Shown here: piece by piece, positions 45,401 through 52,751 of the stretch | Position numbering within the stretch: the first letter of the stretch is position 1 | How the letters are laid out: every line of letters begins with the position of its first letter | Made by a program: the position numbers and the translations under genes | The notes under the pieces: generated by a model | Database searches by the model: none | What the model saw: the letters and a program-made list of their open reading frames with translations, nothing else | Told to the model about the DNA's origin: nothing | DNA from: Dryocola clanedunensis_A | GTDB lineage: Bacteria > Pseudomonadota > Gammaproteobacteria > Enterobacterales > Enterobacteriaceae | Length of the DNA: 64,000 bases | Assembly: GCA_038405435.1 (NCBI GenBank) | Contig: JBBYHZ010000001.1 | Direction: 5' to 3' (one strand)

Positions 45401-48035
45401 GGATCTGGGCAAGCTGCATTTCAATTTCGCTTAGTTCAATCCTGAAGCCGCGGATCTTGACCTGAGAATCGCGTCGGCCAACGTACTCAATACGGCTGTC
45501 AGGCAGTCGGCGAACGAGGTCGCCCGTTTTATACAGGCGTGCTGCCTCGCTGTGCAGCTTCTGCTCGTCGCTCTGGAAAGGGCTGGCAATAAAGGCCTGC
45601 GCGGTTTGCCGGGCGTCATTCAGGTAGCCCCGGGCCAGGCCCACGCCGCTGATGTAGAGTTCACCAATTGCGCCGGGGGGCACGGGATTCAGGTTTTTAT
45701 CCAGAACGTGAACGTCAATATTCGGCAGCGGCAGGCCGATGTTGAGGTTGCTGTCGCCGCTTTCGAAATAGTGCAGCGTCGCGCAGACGCTGCTTTCCGT
45801 CGGGCCATAAGCATTAATAACGGTGGTGCCCTGCGAACGGTAACGTTCCATTATCTCGCGGTTGCAGGGCTCTCCGGCCACCACCAGCGTAGCGAGAGGC
45901 AGCGGGCTGTTTTTATCCAGCAGCGCCGGGGGAATGGTGGCGATATCAATTTTGTGGTCGGAAATATACCGCGCCAGCGCGTCATAATCCTTGCGCACCG
46001 GCTCCTGCAAAATATGCAGCGCATGGCCGTTGGCAATCGCCGTAAATAATTCAGAAACATGAGCATCAAACACGTACGCGGCATACCACAGGCACTGCTT
46101 AGCGGCGGCATCCCCCTGCCCCAGGCCAAACGCTTCCCCCTGGGCGAGGGCAAGGTTGATGAGGCCCGCATGTTCAATCATCACGCCTTTGGGTTTGCCG
46201 GTCGTGCCGCTGGTATAAATGACGTAGGCCAGCTGGTTCAACGCTATTGCGGCATCAGGATTACCTGATTGCTGAAAAGAGACCAGATCGTTCTGGAATG
46301 CAGGATTATCAACGGTGACGACGGGCAGGTCCGGGATCGGGTTCAGGCGGGCCACGCTCTCACCGTCGCTTAATATCGCTTTGGCTCCGGTGTCCTGCAG
46401 AATGTAGCCCAGGCGGTGCTCGGCCTCCCCCGGGTTAAGGGGAATATACGCGGCTCCCGCTTTAAGTACGGCCAGAATACAGACCGGCATCCAGGCCGAT
46501 TTTTCAAGGCAGAGGGCAACGAAATCCCCGGCGCTGATTGCCAGCTCGCGCTTCAGGTAATGCGCCAGGCGGTTGGCCCGCTCGTTAAGCTGCTGATAGG
46601 TCAGGACGTCATCGCCGCAGATAATGGCGCTACGCTCCGGCCAGGCCGCAGCAACGTGCTCAAACTGTTTGACGATGGAATGCTGCGACACCGGCGAGCT
46701 CGTGCAGGCGTATAGTGGGCTGCTCTGCAACGGCTGCGAAGCGATAAGGTTAATTTTATCTACAGCCAGGTCCACGTCCCCCGCGTTCAGGATATCCAGC
46801 GTAGTAAGAAAAAGATTTTTATAGAGTTCGATGAAGCTTTTCACCAGCGTCGCATCCAGCACGCGGCCGTCGAATTTAACGCGGTAGCTGATGCGGTTCG
46901 CCTGCGCCTCCTGCTCAAACAGCAGGGTGTTCACGAGATCGATTTGGAACTCGTGATTCGTTGACTCATTCACAATGCCGCTAAAATGCGTCCGGTGATC
47001 GCGCAGGAACGTCTGGACAAAAGCCACATCCAGTAGGCCCGTGCCTTCGCCGCAGGCGAGGATTTCATGGACGGGCAAATATTTTGCGCTGGCCTTTTTT
47101 AGCGACTTGTAAAAATGATGAATATTGTCAATAACGCTGCGCAGGGTCGACGCATTCTCAAAGCGATAATCTATCGCCAGGGTGTTGATGTGCGCGCCGT
47201 ACAGCAGCTCTTTCCCTTCGGTGATAGCCACCGGGTAGGCAATCGCTACGGCTTTTTGCCCGGACATTTTATGGAGCAGCATGCCCATAATCATCTGGCC
47301 AAACAGATAGGGCGTGAGCTTATATTTACGCAGCAATGACGCGACGCTGCGGGACTGCTGCTCGTCAAAACTGAAGAGCAGCTCTCTTATCTGGCGGCGA
47401 GCCGAGGTGGCAGCAGGCTGGCGACCCGGTTGTAAAAAGCGCAGGTCAGGGCCTTCAAGGTCGCTCAGCCGCTCGCGCCAGAACTCACGCATTTGCGCGC
47501 CTTTTTCTTCCATAAGCGCGGTCAATTTTTGGTGAAGGTTCTGGTGCATCTCGCTTTGCACCGCAAGGGACGGCACCTCGTACTCAATGCCGTTATAGCG
47601 CTTACGCCACTTATCCCAGATTTCTTCGGTGCTGATGCCGTCGACGATAATATGATGAAAAATAAATATGGAGCGGTAGCGGTTATCACCGAGATCGATT
47701 AAATGGATGCGGGCCAGCGGCCCCTTTTTTAAATCAAAAGGTGCTGAAACCAGATCATAAATTTCCTGTTCGGTGAGAGGCTCATCGTGAAAGACGGCGA
47801 TATTTAAAACAGACTCTCGCGCCACCCAAAATGGCCCTTCATCACCGTCATCAATAGTATGGCGGGAAATAAAATGCTCGTTAACAACCTGCCCAATACT
47901 GTCGCTGTATCTTTTCTTATCTATTTCACCCTCAAGGGTGTTATCGATCACAATGTTGTAATCGCTGCGCTCAGGGTTTTGTAACCATTCATAATAAAAA
48001 ATCGTCTGATAGGGGGTGAGTTTTATCATGTCCAT
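36468..48035 (-). CDS. Three-module non-ribosomal peptide synthetase, C-A-T-E-C-A-T-C-A-T-TE
   Basis: About 3,855 residues from ATG 48035 (AAGGA seven bases upstream; ATG 48053 is possible). Approximate landmarks: C1 HHIIVDG ~127; A1 YTSGTTGKPKG ~607; T1 LGGDSIS ~997; E domain HHLIVDAVSW ~1190, EGHGRE ~1327, FNYLG ~1396; C2 CHHAILDGWS ~1640; A2 ~2117; T2 LGGNSIL ~2508; C3 IHHIAFDGWS ~2697; A3 ~3183; T3 LGGNSIL ~3582; thioesterase GWSLGGK ~3713. Pocket residues read by alignment to GrsA: A1 DASTVAAVCK (a published Tyr code), A2 DAYFLGATFK (aliphatic, unclear), A3 DVWHFSLVDK (the EntF Ser code). The LGGDS carrier before E and the D-type C2 agree with epimerisation of residue 1. All motifs look intact. 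Predicted product: (acyl)-D-Tyr-aliphatic-Ser, released by the TE. Exported probably by the MacAB pair upstream. Confidence 0.95.
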   Translation of the reverse strand: MDMIKLTPYQTIFYYEWLQNPERSDYNIVIDNTLEGEIDKKRYSDSIGQVVNEHFISRHTIDDGDEGPFWVARESVLNIAVFHDEPLTEQEIYDLVSAPFDLKKGPLARIHLIDLGDNRYRSIFIFHHIIVDGISTEEIWDKWRKRYNGIEYEVPSLAVQSEMHQNLHQKLTALMEEKGAQMREFWRERLSDLEGPDLRFLQPGRQPAATSARRQIRELLFSFDEQQSRSVASLLRKYKLTPYLFGQMIMGMLLHKMSGQKAVAIAYPVAITEGKELLYGAHINTLAIDYRFENASTLRSVIDNIHHFYKSLKKASAKYLPVHEILACGEGTGLLDVAFVQTFLRDHRTHFSGIVNESTNHEFQIDLVNTLLFEQEAQANRISYRVKFDGRVLDATLVKSFIELYKNLFLTTLDILNAGDVDLAVDKINLIASQPLQSSPLYACTSSPVSQHSIVKQFEHVAAAWPERSAIICGDDVLTYQQLNERANRLAHYLKRELAISAGDFVALCLEKSAWMPVCILAVLKAGAAYIPLNPGEAEHRLGYILQDTGAKAILSDGESVARLNPIPDLPVVTVDNPAFQNDLVSFQQSGNPDAAIALNQLAYVIYTSGTTGKPKGVMIEHAGLINLALAQGEAFGLGQGDAAAKQCLWYAAYVFDAHVSELFTAIANGHALHILQEPVRKDYDALARYISDHKIDIATIPPALLDKNSPLPLATLVVAGEPCNREIMERYRSQGTTVINAYGPTESSVCATLHYFESGDSNLNIGLPLPNIDVHVLDKNLNPVPPGAIGELYISGVGLARGYLNDARQTAQAFIASPFQSDEQKLHSEAARLYKTGDLVRRLPDSRIEYVGRRDSQVKIRGFRIELSEIEMQLAQIPEIIQAAVVAHKLPTGARALVAYYVSDAALDKQRIAEHLSRGLPDYMVPAAYIHLTAFPMTVNGKLNHKALPQPDWSREDSYVAPEGKTETELCRIFSEILGQAPEQVGVNDEFFRLGGDSISAIQTIRLVRQRLKGTIAVKDIFECKTVRLLAKRIAFDEDSRVEHLSESGVLTGQVPMLPIQQWFFEQADRGTFADYQHWNQSFILDVPRLDADVLRQSLALLFAYHDALRMTFVRDGQEGYRQCYQPEITEVPLSVVEAAENKEREAALFDRWQRGFDIFAGKLCHVGYIHHETAPRAKLHFAFHHLIVDAVSWHIIRQDLERLYLAVEASPAGISDPAEVLGDKPTSYRQWVAHVQGYASQQETVYWHNAMRGMEDYCRELAPIFTSPSLSQCEVSLGQPLTQSLLGRIHAVLNTQVNDILLASFAHTLNAFNGLNTQYLTLEGHGREPLDASVDVNRTVGWLTNMYPVRLACSGDWLRQIVAVKESLGEVPHRGVGFAPLVGYGREQLPPIGFNYLGRFDESLQEGWRFSSEDAGAAVSPENGEMHLLSVNAGIIGGQLKIRLSGYLAESAMQQLAERYLAAITDAIGHLLAQTRTYLTAKDIEGVISQQTLDRLQHNGELESVYLANSLQEGFIYHAVSQGEVDDAYHTQMFWDYDNALDINRLKQAWLQTQEHYPTLRLRFDWSEELIQIVDTQAVLNWSFFDLSEKNEQQQSTFFADLCAQDRARPYDLSVGGLFRVYTIKNSQTHYRCIFSCHHAILDGWSNPLLIEAVHQRYLALLRNDEQEQGTDAAFHQVQRYMQAHRSEHLQYWRDYLARMDEPEDLTILLSGQAKHTNLNEYRHVKTAKTKPLVFDEQRYRQLKSFTAEHGVTVNAVLQYCWHKVLSIYPGSPHSIVGTVVSGRNLPLEGVDQTVGLLINTLPLIVDHQKEASVLAAIQRLQDDINEANTRSNVNLAQLQPSGKRLFNSLFVFENYPVPDTDLGDELRLRFGSTAEKQDYPLVITAFEQQSLTLSLHYAGELFDDATIDQLLKTMATLVGNIIHDAHQPQNALNAVEKQQYQMMIHDWNATCKPYEGDKTLAALFEERAASSPDSIALEYGDVVLTYSQLNQRANRLAHHLQERCQIRASDLVGLYLHRSEQIVISILAILKAGGAYVPMDPESPDERNGYIISDAKVKAVLCHQQDAQALTHMAPDVLLIPLDAQHTLEQLAGCSDDNPDSETCSSDLAYVIYTSGTTGYPKGTLIEQRCVNRLVINTNFVEIGEQDRILAISGYQFDASTYDIFGSLLNGAAVVLADKQNILDLERFDRLIAGRRITNFFATPAFFNTLVDAQLPSLRSLSYVLIGGEQASVSHVNRFRTLYPQVRLVNAYGPTETTTFAAAYLTNSASQPFDYTVPIGRPITNTQLYLLDKHLRPVPLGAIGELYIGGPGVGRGYLNNPQATAAAFIASPFSGDGENGRLYRTGDRARYLPDGSIEYLGRNDFQVKIRGFRIEPGEIEARLNDLPGVHQALVLANRGPAGDTRLMAYYVADAALAEESLREALRQTLPDYMIPSAFVHLAALPVTVNGKVDRAALPAPVLEAQADRVAPATATEQQVTGLFAEQLGIPQAHLSVLDDFYRLGGNSILAIKLAGRLTRQLGKNVHVADLFRLKSIRAVAAFIDGGTQASTVMRAPRISRPEEQRLSFAQERLWFIDSYEEGSNAYNIPLTFRLRAGTDPEKVTQALMKVIARHEVLRTVILSDGEGQGYQQVLPVEACGLTVPHTACDSRQMLHERLHAHQHRVFDLARECPVAAHRFTLAGTGYVSLVIHHIAFDGWSVDLLLRELLHYYRVSAGEASGELPLPAVQYREFALWQREHLQGATLERQLAYWCAELADHQPLNLPTDHVRPLQMDYRGEDIRFRLDEQTSAELRALAATLNVSLYTVLLSGYCLMLGVYSSQQDIVLGTPIAGRHYPGVEETMGLFVNTLVLRRRIDAGQTVGAFIGETGQKVNEAHAHQDLPFEKLVEALKAEKDGSRHPIFQVMFSLQSFGAAGCCDGESCFEQYDAQEGAYRMAKFDLTVMMDDSEAAIGGVFNYATSLFSAGTVEGYIATYRHILSQLGTLCAREQALSAVQYLDDAGYRRLIDGENATECDYPREMTIHGMFEAQVARTPEHTALVYEEVSLSYRELNERANRLAAYLREEHGVRTGDLVALSMERSEQMMISILAILKAGGAYVPLDPQAPDDRVSYMLDNASIGIVLTSGSGAEKAPALSASGRSPIDVADPKTSAVIARYPGENLPSSVRSTDLAYIIYTSGTTGNPKGVMLEHHSVINRIVWMHKQYPIGHHDRILQKTNYTFDVSVWELFWANWYGACTVFASQAAYKDNDYLAELIERQKVTTLHFVPSMLSAFLETLEGQSALQARLGSLNYLFCSGEALNVGEVRKCQRLIPHCQIHNLYGPTEATVDVLFYDCNDRDIDDVLIGRPIDNTAAYVLNAQMQPVPPGAIGELYIGGVGVARGYLNNQPLTDRVFLSNPFQTGDEKQRDYNGRIYKTGDVVRYLSSGDIQYLGRNDFQVKVRGYRIELGEIETRLASYPHINHAVVIACERGATDKYLVAYYVSEREIETENLIHHLRETLPEYMVPGVFVHLSELPITSNGKLNRKALPEPMITHSVAYVAPVDKVEKTLCKLLASILQVPCEGISMEDNFFALGGNSILAMRLNNRINQTLRVKIRLLDIINARTLKALAQEITQAQGKSFDAIVPFNGVSEKQQMFMIHPGMGNCSVYQSLANRLSESYCCYGVDSYNFYHDRKIEQIDELARYYLAQIDRILDVSRPVILLGWSLGGKIALEIAAHLEARGITSINIYLLDTWLLSDENDHLNEASLNLDAMMDRLNIPHYLRGNVESVVASERLLNVQPLSAVLTHARITLFKAMDEILRDKFQQYRFNNVDSCIKDIAQLQLVEIAASHLTLLEKEDELINLIH

Positions 48036-48259
48036 GTTGTTGTCCTTAACCATGAGTATTTATTTAGATGACTTATTAATAAAATAATCTGCGCGGCCTG
48101 AATAAAGTCGCGCTGAATATTGTCCGTGCTGAATGACGGCAACAGGGAAGCCGAGAATGCGATTGCGTCATTCCACTTTTTGCTTCACCCGGCTTCAAAC
48201 GGCCAGAAACGGCGGCCGGGTGAATTTATCCGTAATAGCGATACTTTGAGTCTGGCGTA

Positions 48260-50206
48260 TTATTCGCGCGCTAACGCTTCAATGGGATCCAGCCGTGCAG
48301 CGCGGCTTGCTGGTAAATAGCCGAATACCATGCCAATGCAGGTCGAGCACAGGAAGGCCCCCCACAGGGCAGCCGGCGGAAAGCTTATCTGCCAGCCGGG
48401 CATCGCCCACTGCACGCTTTGACCAACGGTGAGCGCCAGCGCGATCCCCAGCGCCCCGCCCACCAGGCAAACCAGCACCGCTTCGATCAGAAACTGCTGC
48501 AGTACATCACCAGAACGGGCGCCTACCGCCATGCGTATGCCAATCTCACGCGTCCTTTCGGTTACCGAAACCAGCATGATATTCATCACGCCTATTCCCC
48601 CAACGATCAGCGAAATCACCGCGACGAGAGCAAGAAACAGCTGCAGTGTGCGAGTGGTTTTCTCCGCTGTTTGCACCACGTTGTCCATATTGAAGGTAAA
48701 GAAATCTTTCTTGCCGTGGCGCAGGCTCAGCAGCCGCGTTAAATGCTGTTCTGCCTGCTGGCTGTTATAACCCTCACGAATGCGCACGGTAATCGAATCG
48801 AAATAGTCATTGCCCATCAGCCGGTTAGCCATGGTGGTATAGGGCACCCAGACGTTGAGCATCTTGCTGCTGCCAAACATCGACTGCTTCTCTTCCGTTA
48901 CGCCCACCACCGTCGCGGGCATATTACCCACCAGGATAACCTCCCCGATTGCGCTTTTCTGATGGGGAAAGAGCCGACGCTGCGTATTGATATCAATGAC
49001 CACCACCTGGGCCTGGGAGGCGACGTGCTCAGGGTAAATGCCTGCCCCCTGATGAAAGGTCATGCCGTAAACCCGAAAATACTGCTCGCTGACGCCCGAG
49101 ACGTTAGCCGACACGTCAATATTGCCGAAGCGCAAACGCATGCTGCTGCGGGTGTTTGGCGAAAGCACGCTGACATAAGGCTGTTCACGCAGCGCGCTGA
49201 GATCGTCATACTTCAGCGCCTGGCGGAAGGTCGGGTCATCATCACCAAAATCTTTACCGGGATAGATATCCACCGTGTTGGTGCCGATGGATCTGATTTC
49301 GGCCAGAACGCTCTGTTTGGCCGCATCGCCAATCACCAGGATAGAGACAACCGAAGCGATACCAATAACGATGCCCAGCATGGTCAGCACGGTTCGCATC
49401 TTATTGGCAGCCATTGCCCACCAGGCCATCAATAGCGCCTCGCGGAACCGGTCGGCCATCTGCTGCCAGGACGGCGCGGGCGCCGACAGCGCCAGCGTTT
49501 TCGCCTGCGGCTGCGCCTTTGACAAAGGGCGGGAGTCGTTAAGGATTTCCCCGTCGCGGATTTCAATAATTCGCTCGGCCTGGCGTGCGACGGCGGGATC
49601 GTGGGTCACAATGATCACGGTGTGCCCCTGCCTGCACAGCTCTTTGAGGATGGTCATGACCTCCTCACCAGAATGGCTGTCCAGCGCGCCGGTGGGTTCG
49701 TCCGCAAGGATGACCTGTCCGCCGTTCATCAGCGCCCTCGCAATACTGATACGCTGCTGCTGCCCACCGGAAAGCTGGCATGGACCGTAGGTAATACGCT
49801 CGCCCAGCCCCAGGCGCTGTAGCAGGGCCGCCGCTCTTTCACGCCGTGCGGTGTTGCTTACCCCGGCGTAAATAGCGGGAACCTCAACGTTATGCAACGC
49901 GCTCAGATGCGGCAGTAAATGATAGCGCTGGAAGATAAAACCAAAGTGCTCGCGCCGTAGCGCGGCCAGCGCATCGCTGCTGAGCGACGCCACGTCCTGC
50001 CCGGCTACGCGGTAGGTCCCGTCGCTGGCTTTATCCAGGCAGCCAAGAATATTCATCAGTGTTGATTTGCCGGAGCCAGACGCGCCGATAATCGCCACCA
50101 TCTCCCCGGCATGGATCCGCAGACTGACGCTTTTGAGTACCTGCAGGCTTTGGTCGCCAGACTGATAGCTCCGACAGATCCCCGTCAACTCCAGCAGCGC
50201 CGTCAT
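48260..50206 (-). CDS. MacB-type ABC transporter (ATPase-permease fusion)
   Basis: A 648-residue protein, the same length as E. coli MacB. The N-terminal ATPase has Walker A GASGSGKST, signature LSGGQQQRISIARAL, Walker B VILADEPTGALD and the H-loop VTHD. The first membrane helix (about residue 270), a large periplasmic domain and three C-terminal helices follow, with FtsX-like ILVSVTERTREIGIRMAVGA. With MacA and a TolC-type channel it extrudes substrates from the periplasm. It overlaps the MacA start by four bases and precedes the NRPS, a typical export pair for non-ribosomal lipopeptides. The genuine macAB of the chromosome is expected elsewhere, so this is a cluster-specific paralogue. Confidence 0.9.
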   Translation of the reverse strand: MTALLELTGICRSYQSGDQSLQVLKSVSLRIHAGEMVAIIGASGSGKSTLMNILGCLDKASDGTYRVAGQDVASLSSDALAALRREHFGFIFQRYHLLPHLSALHNVEVPAIYAGVSNTARRERAAALLQRLGLGERITYGPCQLSGGQQQRISIARALMNGGQVILADEPTGALDSHSGEEVMTILKELCRQGHTVIIVTHDPAVARQAERIIEIRDGEILNDSRPLSKAQPQAKTLALSAPAPSWQQMADRFREALLMAWWAMAANKMRTVLTMLGIVIGIASVVSILVIGDAAKQSVLAEIRSIGTNTVDIYPGKDFGDDDPTFRQALKYDDLSALREQPYVSVLSPNTRSSMRLRFGNIDVSANVSGVSEQYFRVYGMTFHQGAGIYPEHVASQAQVVVIDINTQRRLFPHQKSAIGEVILVGNMPATVVGVTEEKQSMFGSSKMLNVWVPYTTMANRLMGNDYFDSITVRIREGYNSQQAEQHLTRLLSLRHGKKDFFTFNMDNVVQTAEKTTRTLQLFLALVAVISLIVGGIGVMNIMLVSVTERTREIGIRMAVGARSGDVLQQFLIEAVLVCLVGGALGIALALTVGQSVQWAMPGWQISFPPAALWGAFLCSTCIGMVFGYLPASRAARLDPIEALARE

Positions 50207-51315
50207 CCATTAACCTCCGCGCCGTCGTTGCTGACAATTACCTCTTCTCCGGCCTTCAGTCCGTCGACAATCTGCACTTCCAGGTTGTTACGAACGCCAA
50301 TCGTCACCTCCCGCCTGTCGGCCTTATTCTGGCGCAGCACCGAAACGTAATACCGGTTATCGGCAATCTGATCCCCTAAGGCGAGCAGCGGAATAACCAG
50401 CGCGTCTTTGACATCAGCAAGCTGGATATGGACCTGCGCGGTCATTTGCAGGCGCAGCAGCCCCTGGGGATTGGGCACCTCGAAGCGCGCGTAATAAAAA
50501 ATGGCGTTATTGACCTTTTCTGGCGTTGGCTGGATGTCTTTCAGACGCCCCTCGTAGCGCTGGCTCGTGTCCCCCAGCACGTTGAACCACGCCTTTAACC
50601 CCGGTTTAAGATGGATCACATCCGCCTCGGAAACCTGGGCCTTAACCAGCATGGTGCTCATATCGGCTAATGTCAGAATATTCGGTGCCTGCTGCGCCGC
50701 GATTACCGTTTGCCCCTGCAGGGTAGTGATTTGCACCACGTCGCCGTCCATCGGCGCTTCAATACGGGTATAGGCGAGATTGATTCTGGCGGTGTCCAGG
50801 CTGGCCTGATTTTTGGCAATCTGCGCCCTGATGGTCTCAACCTGCGCTTTTTTTACCGCCAGTTCGGTAGCCAGTTTGTCTAAGTCCTGGCGCGATACCG
50901 CCTGTACTTTGGCCAGATCGCGGTTGCGCCGCAGGGTGACCTCAGCAAGCTGTTGCTCCGCCTGCGCCTGCTGGCGTTGAGCCTGTAAATCCAGCAGCGT
51001 GGCTTCCCACTCGCGTATGCTGTTTTGCGCCTGCTGCGGGTCGATAATGCCCAGCAGCTGTCCCTTTTTTACTTTATTGCCAATCTCAACGTTCAGGCTG
51101 ACCAGCTGCCCGCTAACCTGAGCGCCCACGTCAACTTTCCGCACGGCATCCAGCTGCCCGGTAGCCAGGACGTTATTTTGAAAATCACGCTGCACGACCT
51201 TAACCGTTTTATAATTTTCGGCTGCTGCATGATTAAAATGCCGATAAACCAGCAGGGCAAGCACCACCAAAAGGGTACCGCCTGCCAGAATTTTTTTTGT
51301 TCGTCCTGTTAACAT
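50203..51315 (-). CDS. MacA-type periplasmic adaptor (membrane fusion protein)
   Basis: A 370-residue adaptor close to E. coli MacA (371). An N-terminal membrane anchor (ILAGGTLLVVLALLVY) is followed by the lipoyl-like halves (VGAQVSGQLVSLNVEIGNKV), the alpha-helical hairpin rich in QAQAEQQ-type heptads, the beta-barrel (VKAQVSEADVIHLKPG) and the membrane-proximal domain. I choose ATG 51315, which gives the family length; a GTG at 51366 with an upstream AGGA is an alternative. It is the first gene of the leftward transporter-NRPS-transferase operon, so the operon promoter should lie in the AT-rich region to its right. Confidence 0.88.
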   Translation of the reverse strand: MLTGRTKKILAGGTLLVVLALLVYRHFNHAAAENYKTVKVVQRDFQNNVLATGQLDAVRKVDVGAQVSGQLVSLNVEIGNKVKKGQLLGIIDPQQAQNSIREWEATLLDLQAQRQQAQAEQQLAEVTLRRNRDLAKVQAVSRQDLDKLATELAVKKAQVETIRAQIAKNQASLDTARINLAYTRIEAPMDGDVVQITTLQGQTVIAAQQAPNILTLADMSTMLVKAQVSEADVIHLKPGLKAWFNVLGDTSQRYEGRLKDIQPTPEKVNNAIFYYARFEVPNPQGLLRLQMTAQVHIQLADVKDALVIPLLALGDQIADNRYYVSVLRQNKADRREVTIGVRNNLEVQIVDGLKAGEEVIVSNDGAEVNG

Positions 51316-51748
51316 AGGGATATTTCGTCCTTGCTGCTTAAGATTGTTAAAATAATCTCGGTGCACTCGTCCTGAGTTTTATAATCAATAAAATATATAA
51401 TATAAAAATCTAAAATTCATATAACCAATGAATTGCGATGAGCGTAACGGGTGGTAAATACAAACTCCCTTTTAATTCTAAGATAATCCTAATATTTTTC
51501 TAAGCGATCCCTTATCATTAAAGTTCATGTATATAACATGTTACTTGTTAGATATTTTTCTTCGTTAATCTGTTGACGATCAGGTTAATTATAAGAACCC
51601 GGAAGCTCCTATTATTAATGACTTTGTTCAGTAGCTCAAGTGAACTCTTCGTTGGGATTAATAATTTTATAATTCTGGACTTCAACGCTAAGGAAGGAGG
51701 TAGTTAAAATAAAGCGTTTAAAAAATAAGCCGCAAAAAGATTGAGATT
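51316..51748. other. AT-rich promoter region of the NRPS cluster, no gene
   Basis: Roughly 430 bases with no supported coding frame and a composition far more AT-rich than the core genes. It must contain the leftward promoter of the macA-type gene. A palindrome CATGT-ATATA-ACATG at 51526-51540 is the best operator candidate. A purine-rich AAGGAAGGAGG near 51690 looks like a ribosome site but no frame follows it. I do not find a convincing Fur site here. Confidence 0.5.
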
Positions 51749-51779
51749 GCGGTCTGCATCTCAGGCTGATGCAGACCGC
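51749..51779 (-). terminator. Hairpin terminator after the acid phosphatase gene
   Basis: A perfect 12-base stem, GCGGTCTGCATC against GATGCAGACCGC, with a seven-base loop, lying just past the stop of the leftward acid phosphatase gene. A short T-rich tract follows on that strand. It separates the phosphatase from the NRPS cluster. Confidence 0.75.
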
Positions 51780-51806
51780 AGGGCTTGATATGCCCTTATT
51801 TGTTAA

Positions 51807-52544
51807 TCATTTCGCATGACGGGCAAATTCATCTTTAGCCTTTTGCAGCTGCTGCTGGAAAGCCGGGTTAGTGTGTAGCGTAGCAACCACGGCGGAACCA
51901 ACGATACGCGCTGCGTCAACGTCGCTCTGCCAGTGATATCCGCAGATGACCCTGCTCTGGCCCAGGTCATAGCCGCGCTGAAGGATCTGATCCTGACGCT
52001 GCGGGTTGATTTCGGTCAGCACCAGCGCCGTCGCCCAGCCGATAGACGTGTGGCCCGATGGGTAAGAGCCATTTTTGGAGAGCTTGTCCTGCTCCGTGGT
52101 GTTGCAGGTAGGGACGCCGTAGAACGCAAACGGACGAATGCGCATGTACTTCTCTTTCGCGCCGCGTGTTGCCAGATCGCCTGCGTCCTCAATCATATTG
52201 GTGAGCAGCTTGTGCAGCTCCGGTGAATCTTTGGCGGTAATAGGCGAACCGAACGCCGCAGAGAACGCGTTGGCTACGCCACCACCGCTCAGGTTTGCAT
52301 CCTCTGCCGCCTGCTTGCCGCGCTCGGTTGAGCGAAGCAGGCGACCCTGTTCATACATCGCCTGATCGTTAAGGAAGGCGATGCTGCCTACCGCTGGCGG
52401 AGGCGGAAGCAGCGTCAGGCTGTTGATCGCCTGATCGTTCTTCAAATAATACAGGTCGGGTTTGGTGGTGGCATCGTTGCCGGCAAGGGCAAAAGCGTTG
52501 AGGGAGAAAAGGCTGGCCAGACAAAATACTGCAACATTCTTCAT
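51807..52544 (-). CDS. Class A non-specific acid phosphatase (PhoN/PAP2 family)
   Basis: A 245-residue secreted phosphatase. ATG 52544 follows TAAGGAA; the signal peptide MKNVAVFCLASLFSLNAFA is cleaved near ALAG. The three-part active site is complete: KEKYMRIRP (K-x6-RP), YPSGHTSIGW (PSGH with the first His) and SRVICGYHWQSD (SR-x5-H-x3-D with the nucleophilic His). It releases phosphate from organic phosphomonoesters in the periplasm. It resembles PhoN of Salmonella and Morganella. Standing alone between the NRPS cluster and yqhA, with its own terminator, it is probably a separate acquisition. Confidence 0.9.
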   Translation of the reverse strand: MKNVAVFCLASLFSLNAFALAGNDATTKPDLYYLKNDQAINSLTLLPPPPAVGSIAFLNDQAMYEQGRLLRSTERGKQAAEDANLSGGGVANAFSAAFGSPITAKDSPELHKLLTNMIEDAGDLATRGAKEKYMRIRPFAFYGVPTCNTTEQDKLSKNGSYPSGHTSIGWATALVLTEINPQRQDQILQRGYDLGQSRVICGYHWQSDVDAARIVGSAVVATLHTNPAFQQQLQKAKDEFARHAK

Positions 52545-52751
52545 CGAAGTTTCCTTACTTATTATCGGGATATTGTTACGCGTCAGGTACGTAACATTTA
52601 TTAACATCCCGTCAGTAAACCAAATTACGCGCGAAAAAGAGTGCGGGGTATCGCAAAACGACAGATTGATAATTTATATGAATGAATGTTGGACAGAATA
52701 GAGGGATAAGGAACAGCAAAAGGGCCTTACCTTTCGATGAGGCCCCTGGGA

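Noticed and set aside
36468..48035. Siderophore synthetase
   Set aside because: No dihydroxybenzoate, salicylate or hydroxamate genes, no TonB-dependent receptor and no heterocyclisation domain nearby; exbBD in the window is the core copy.
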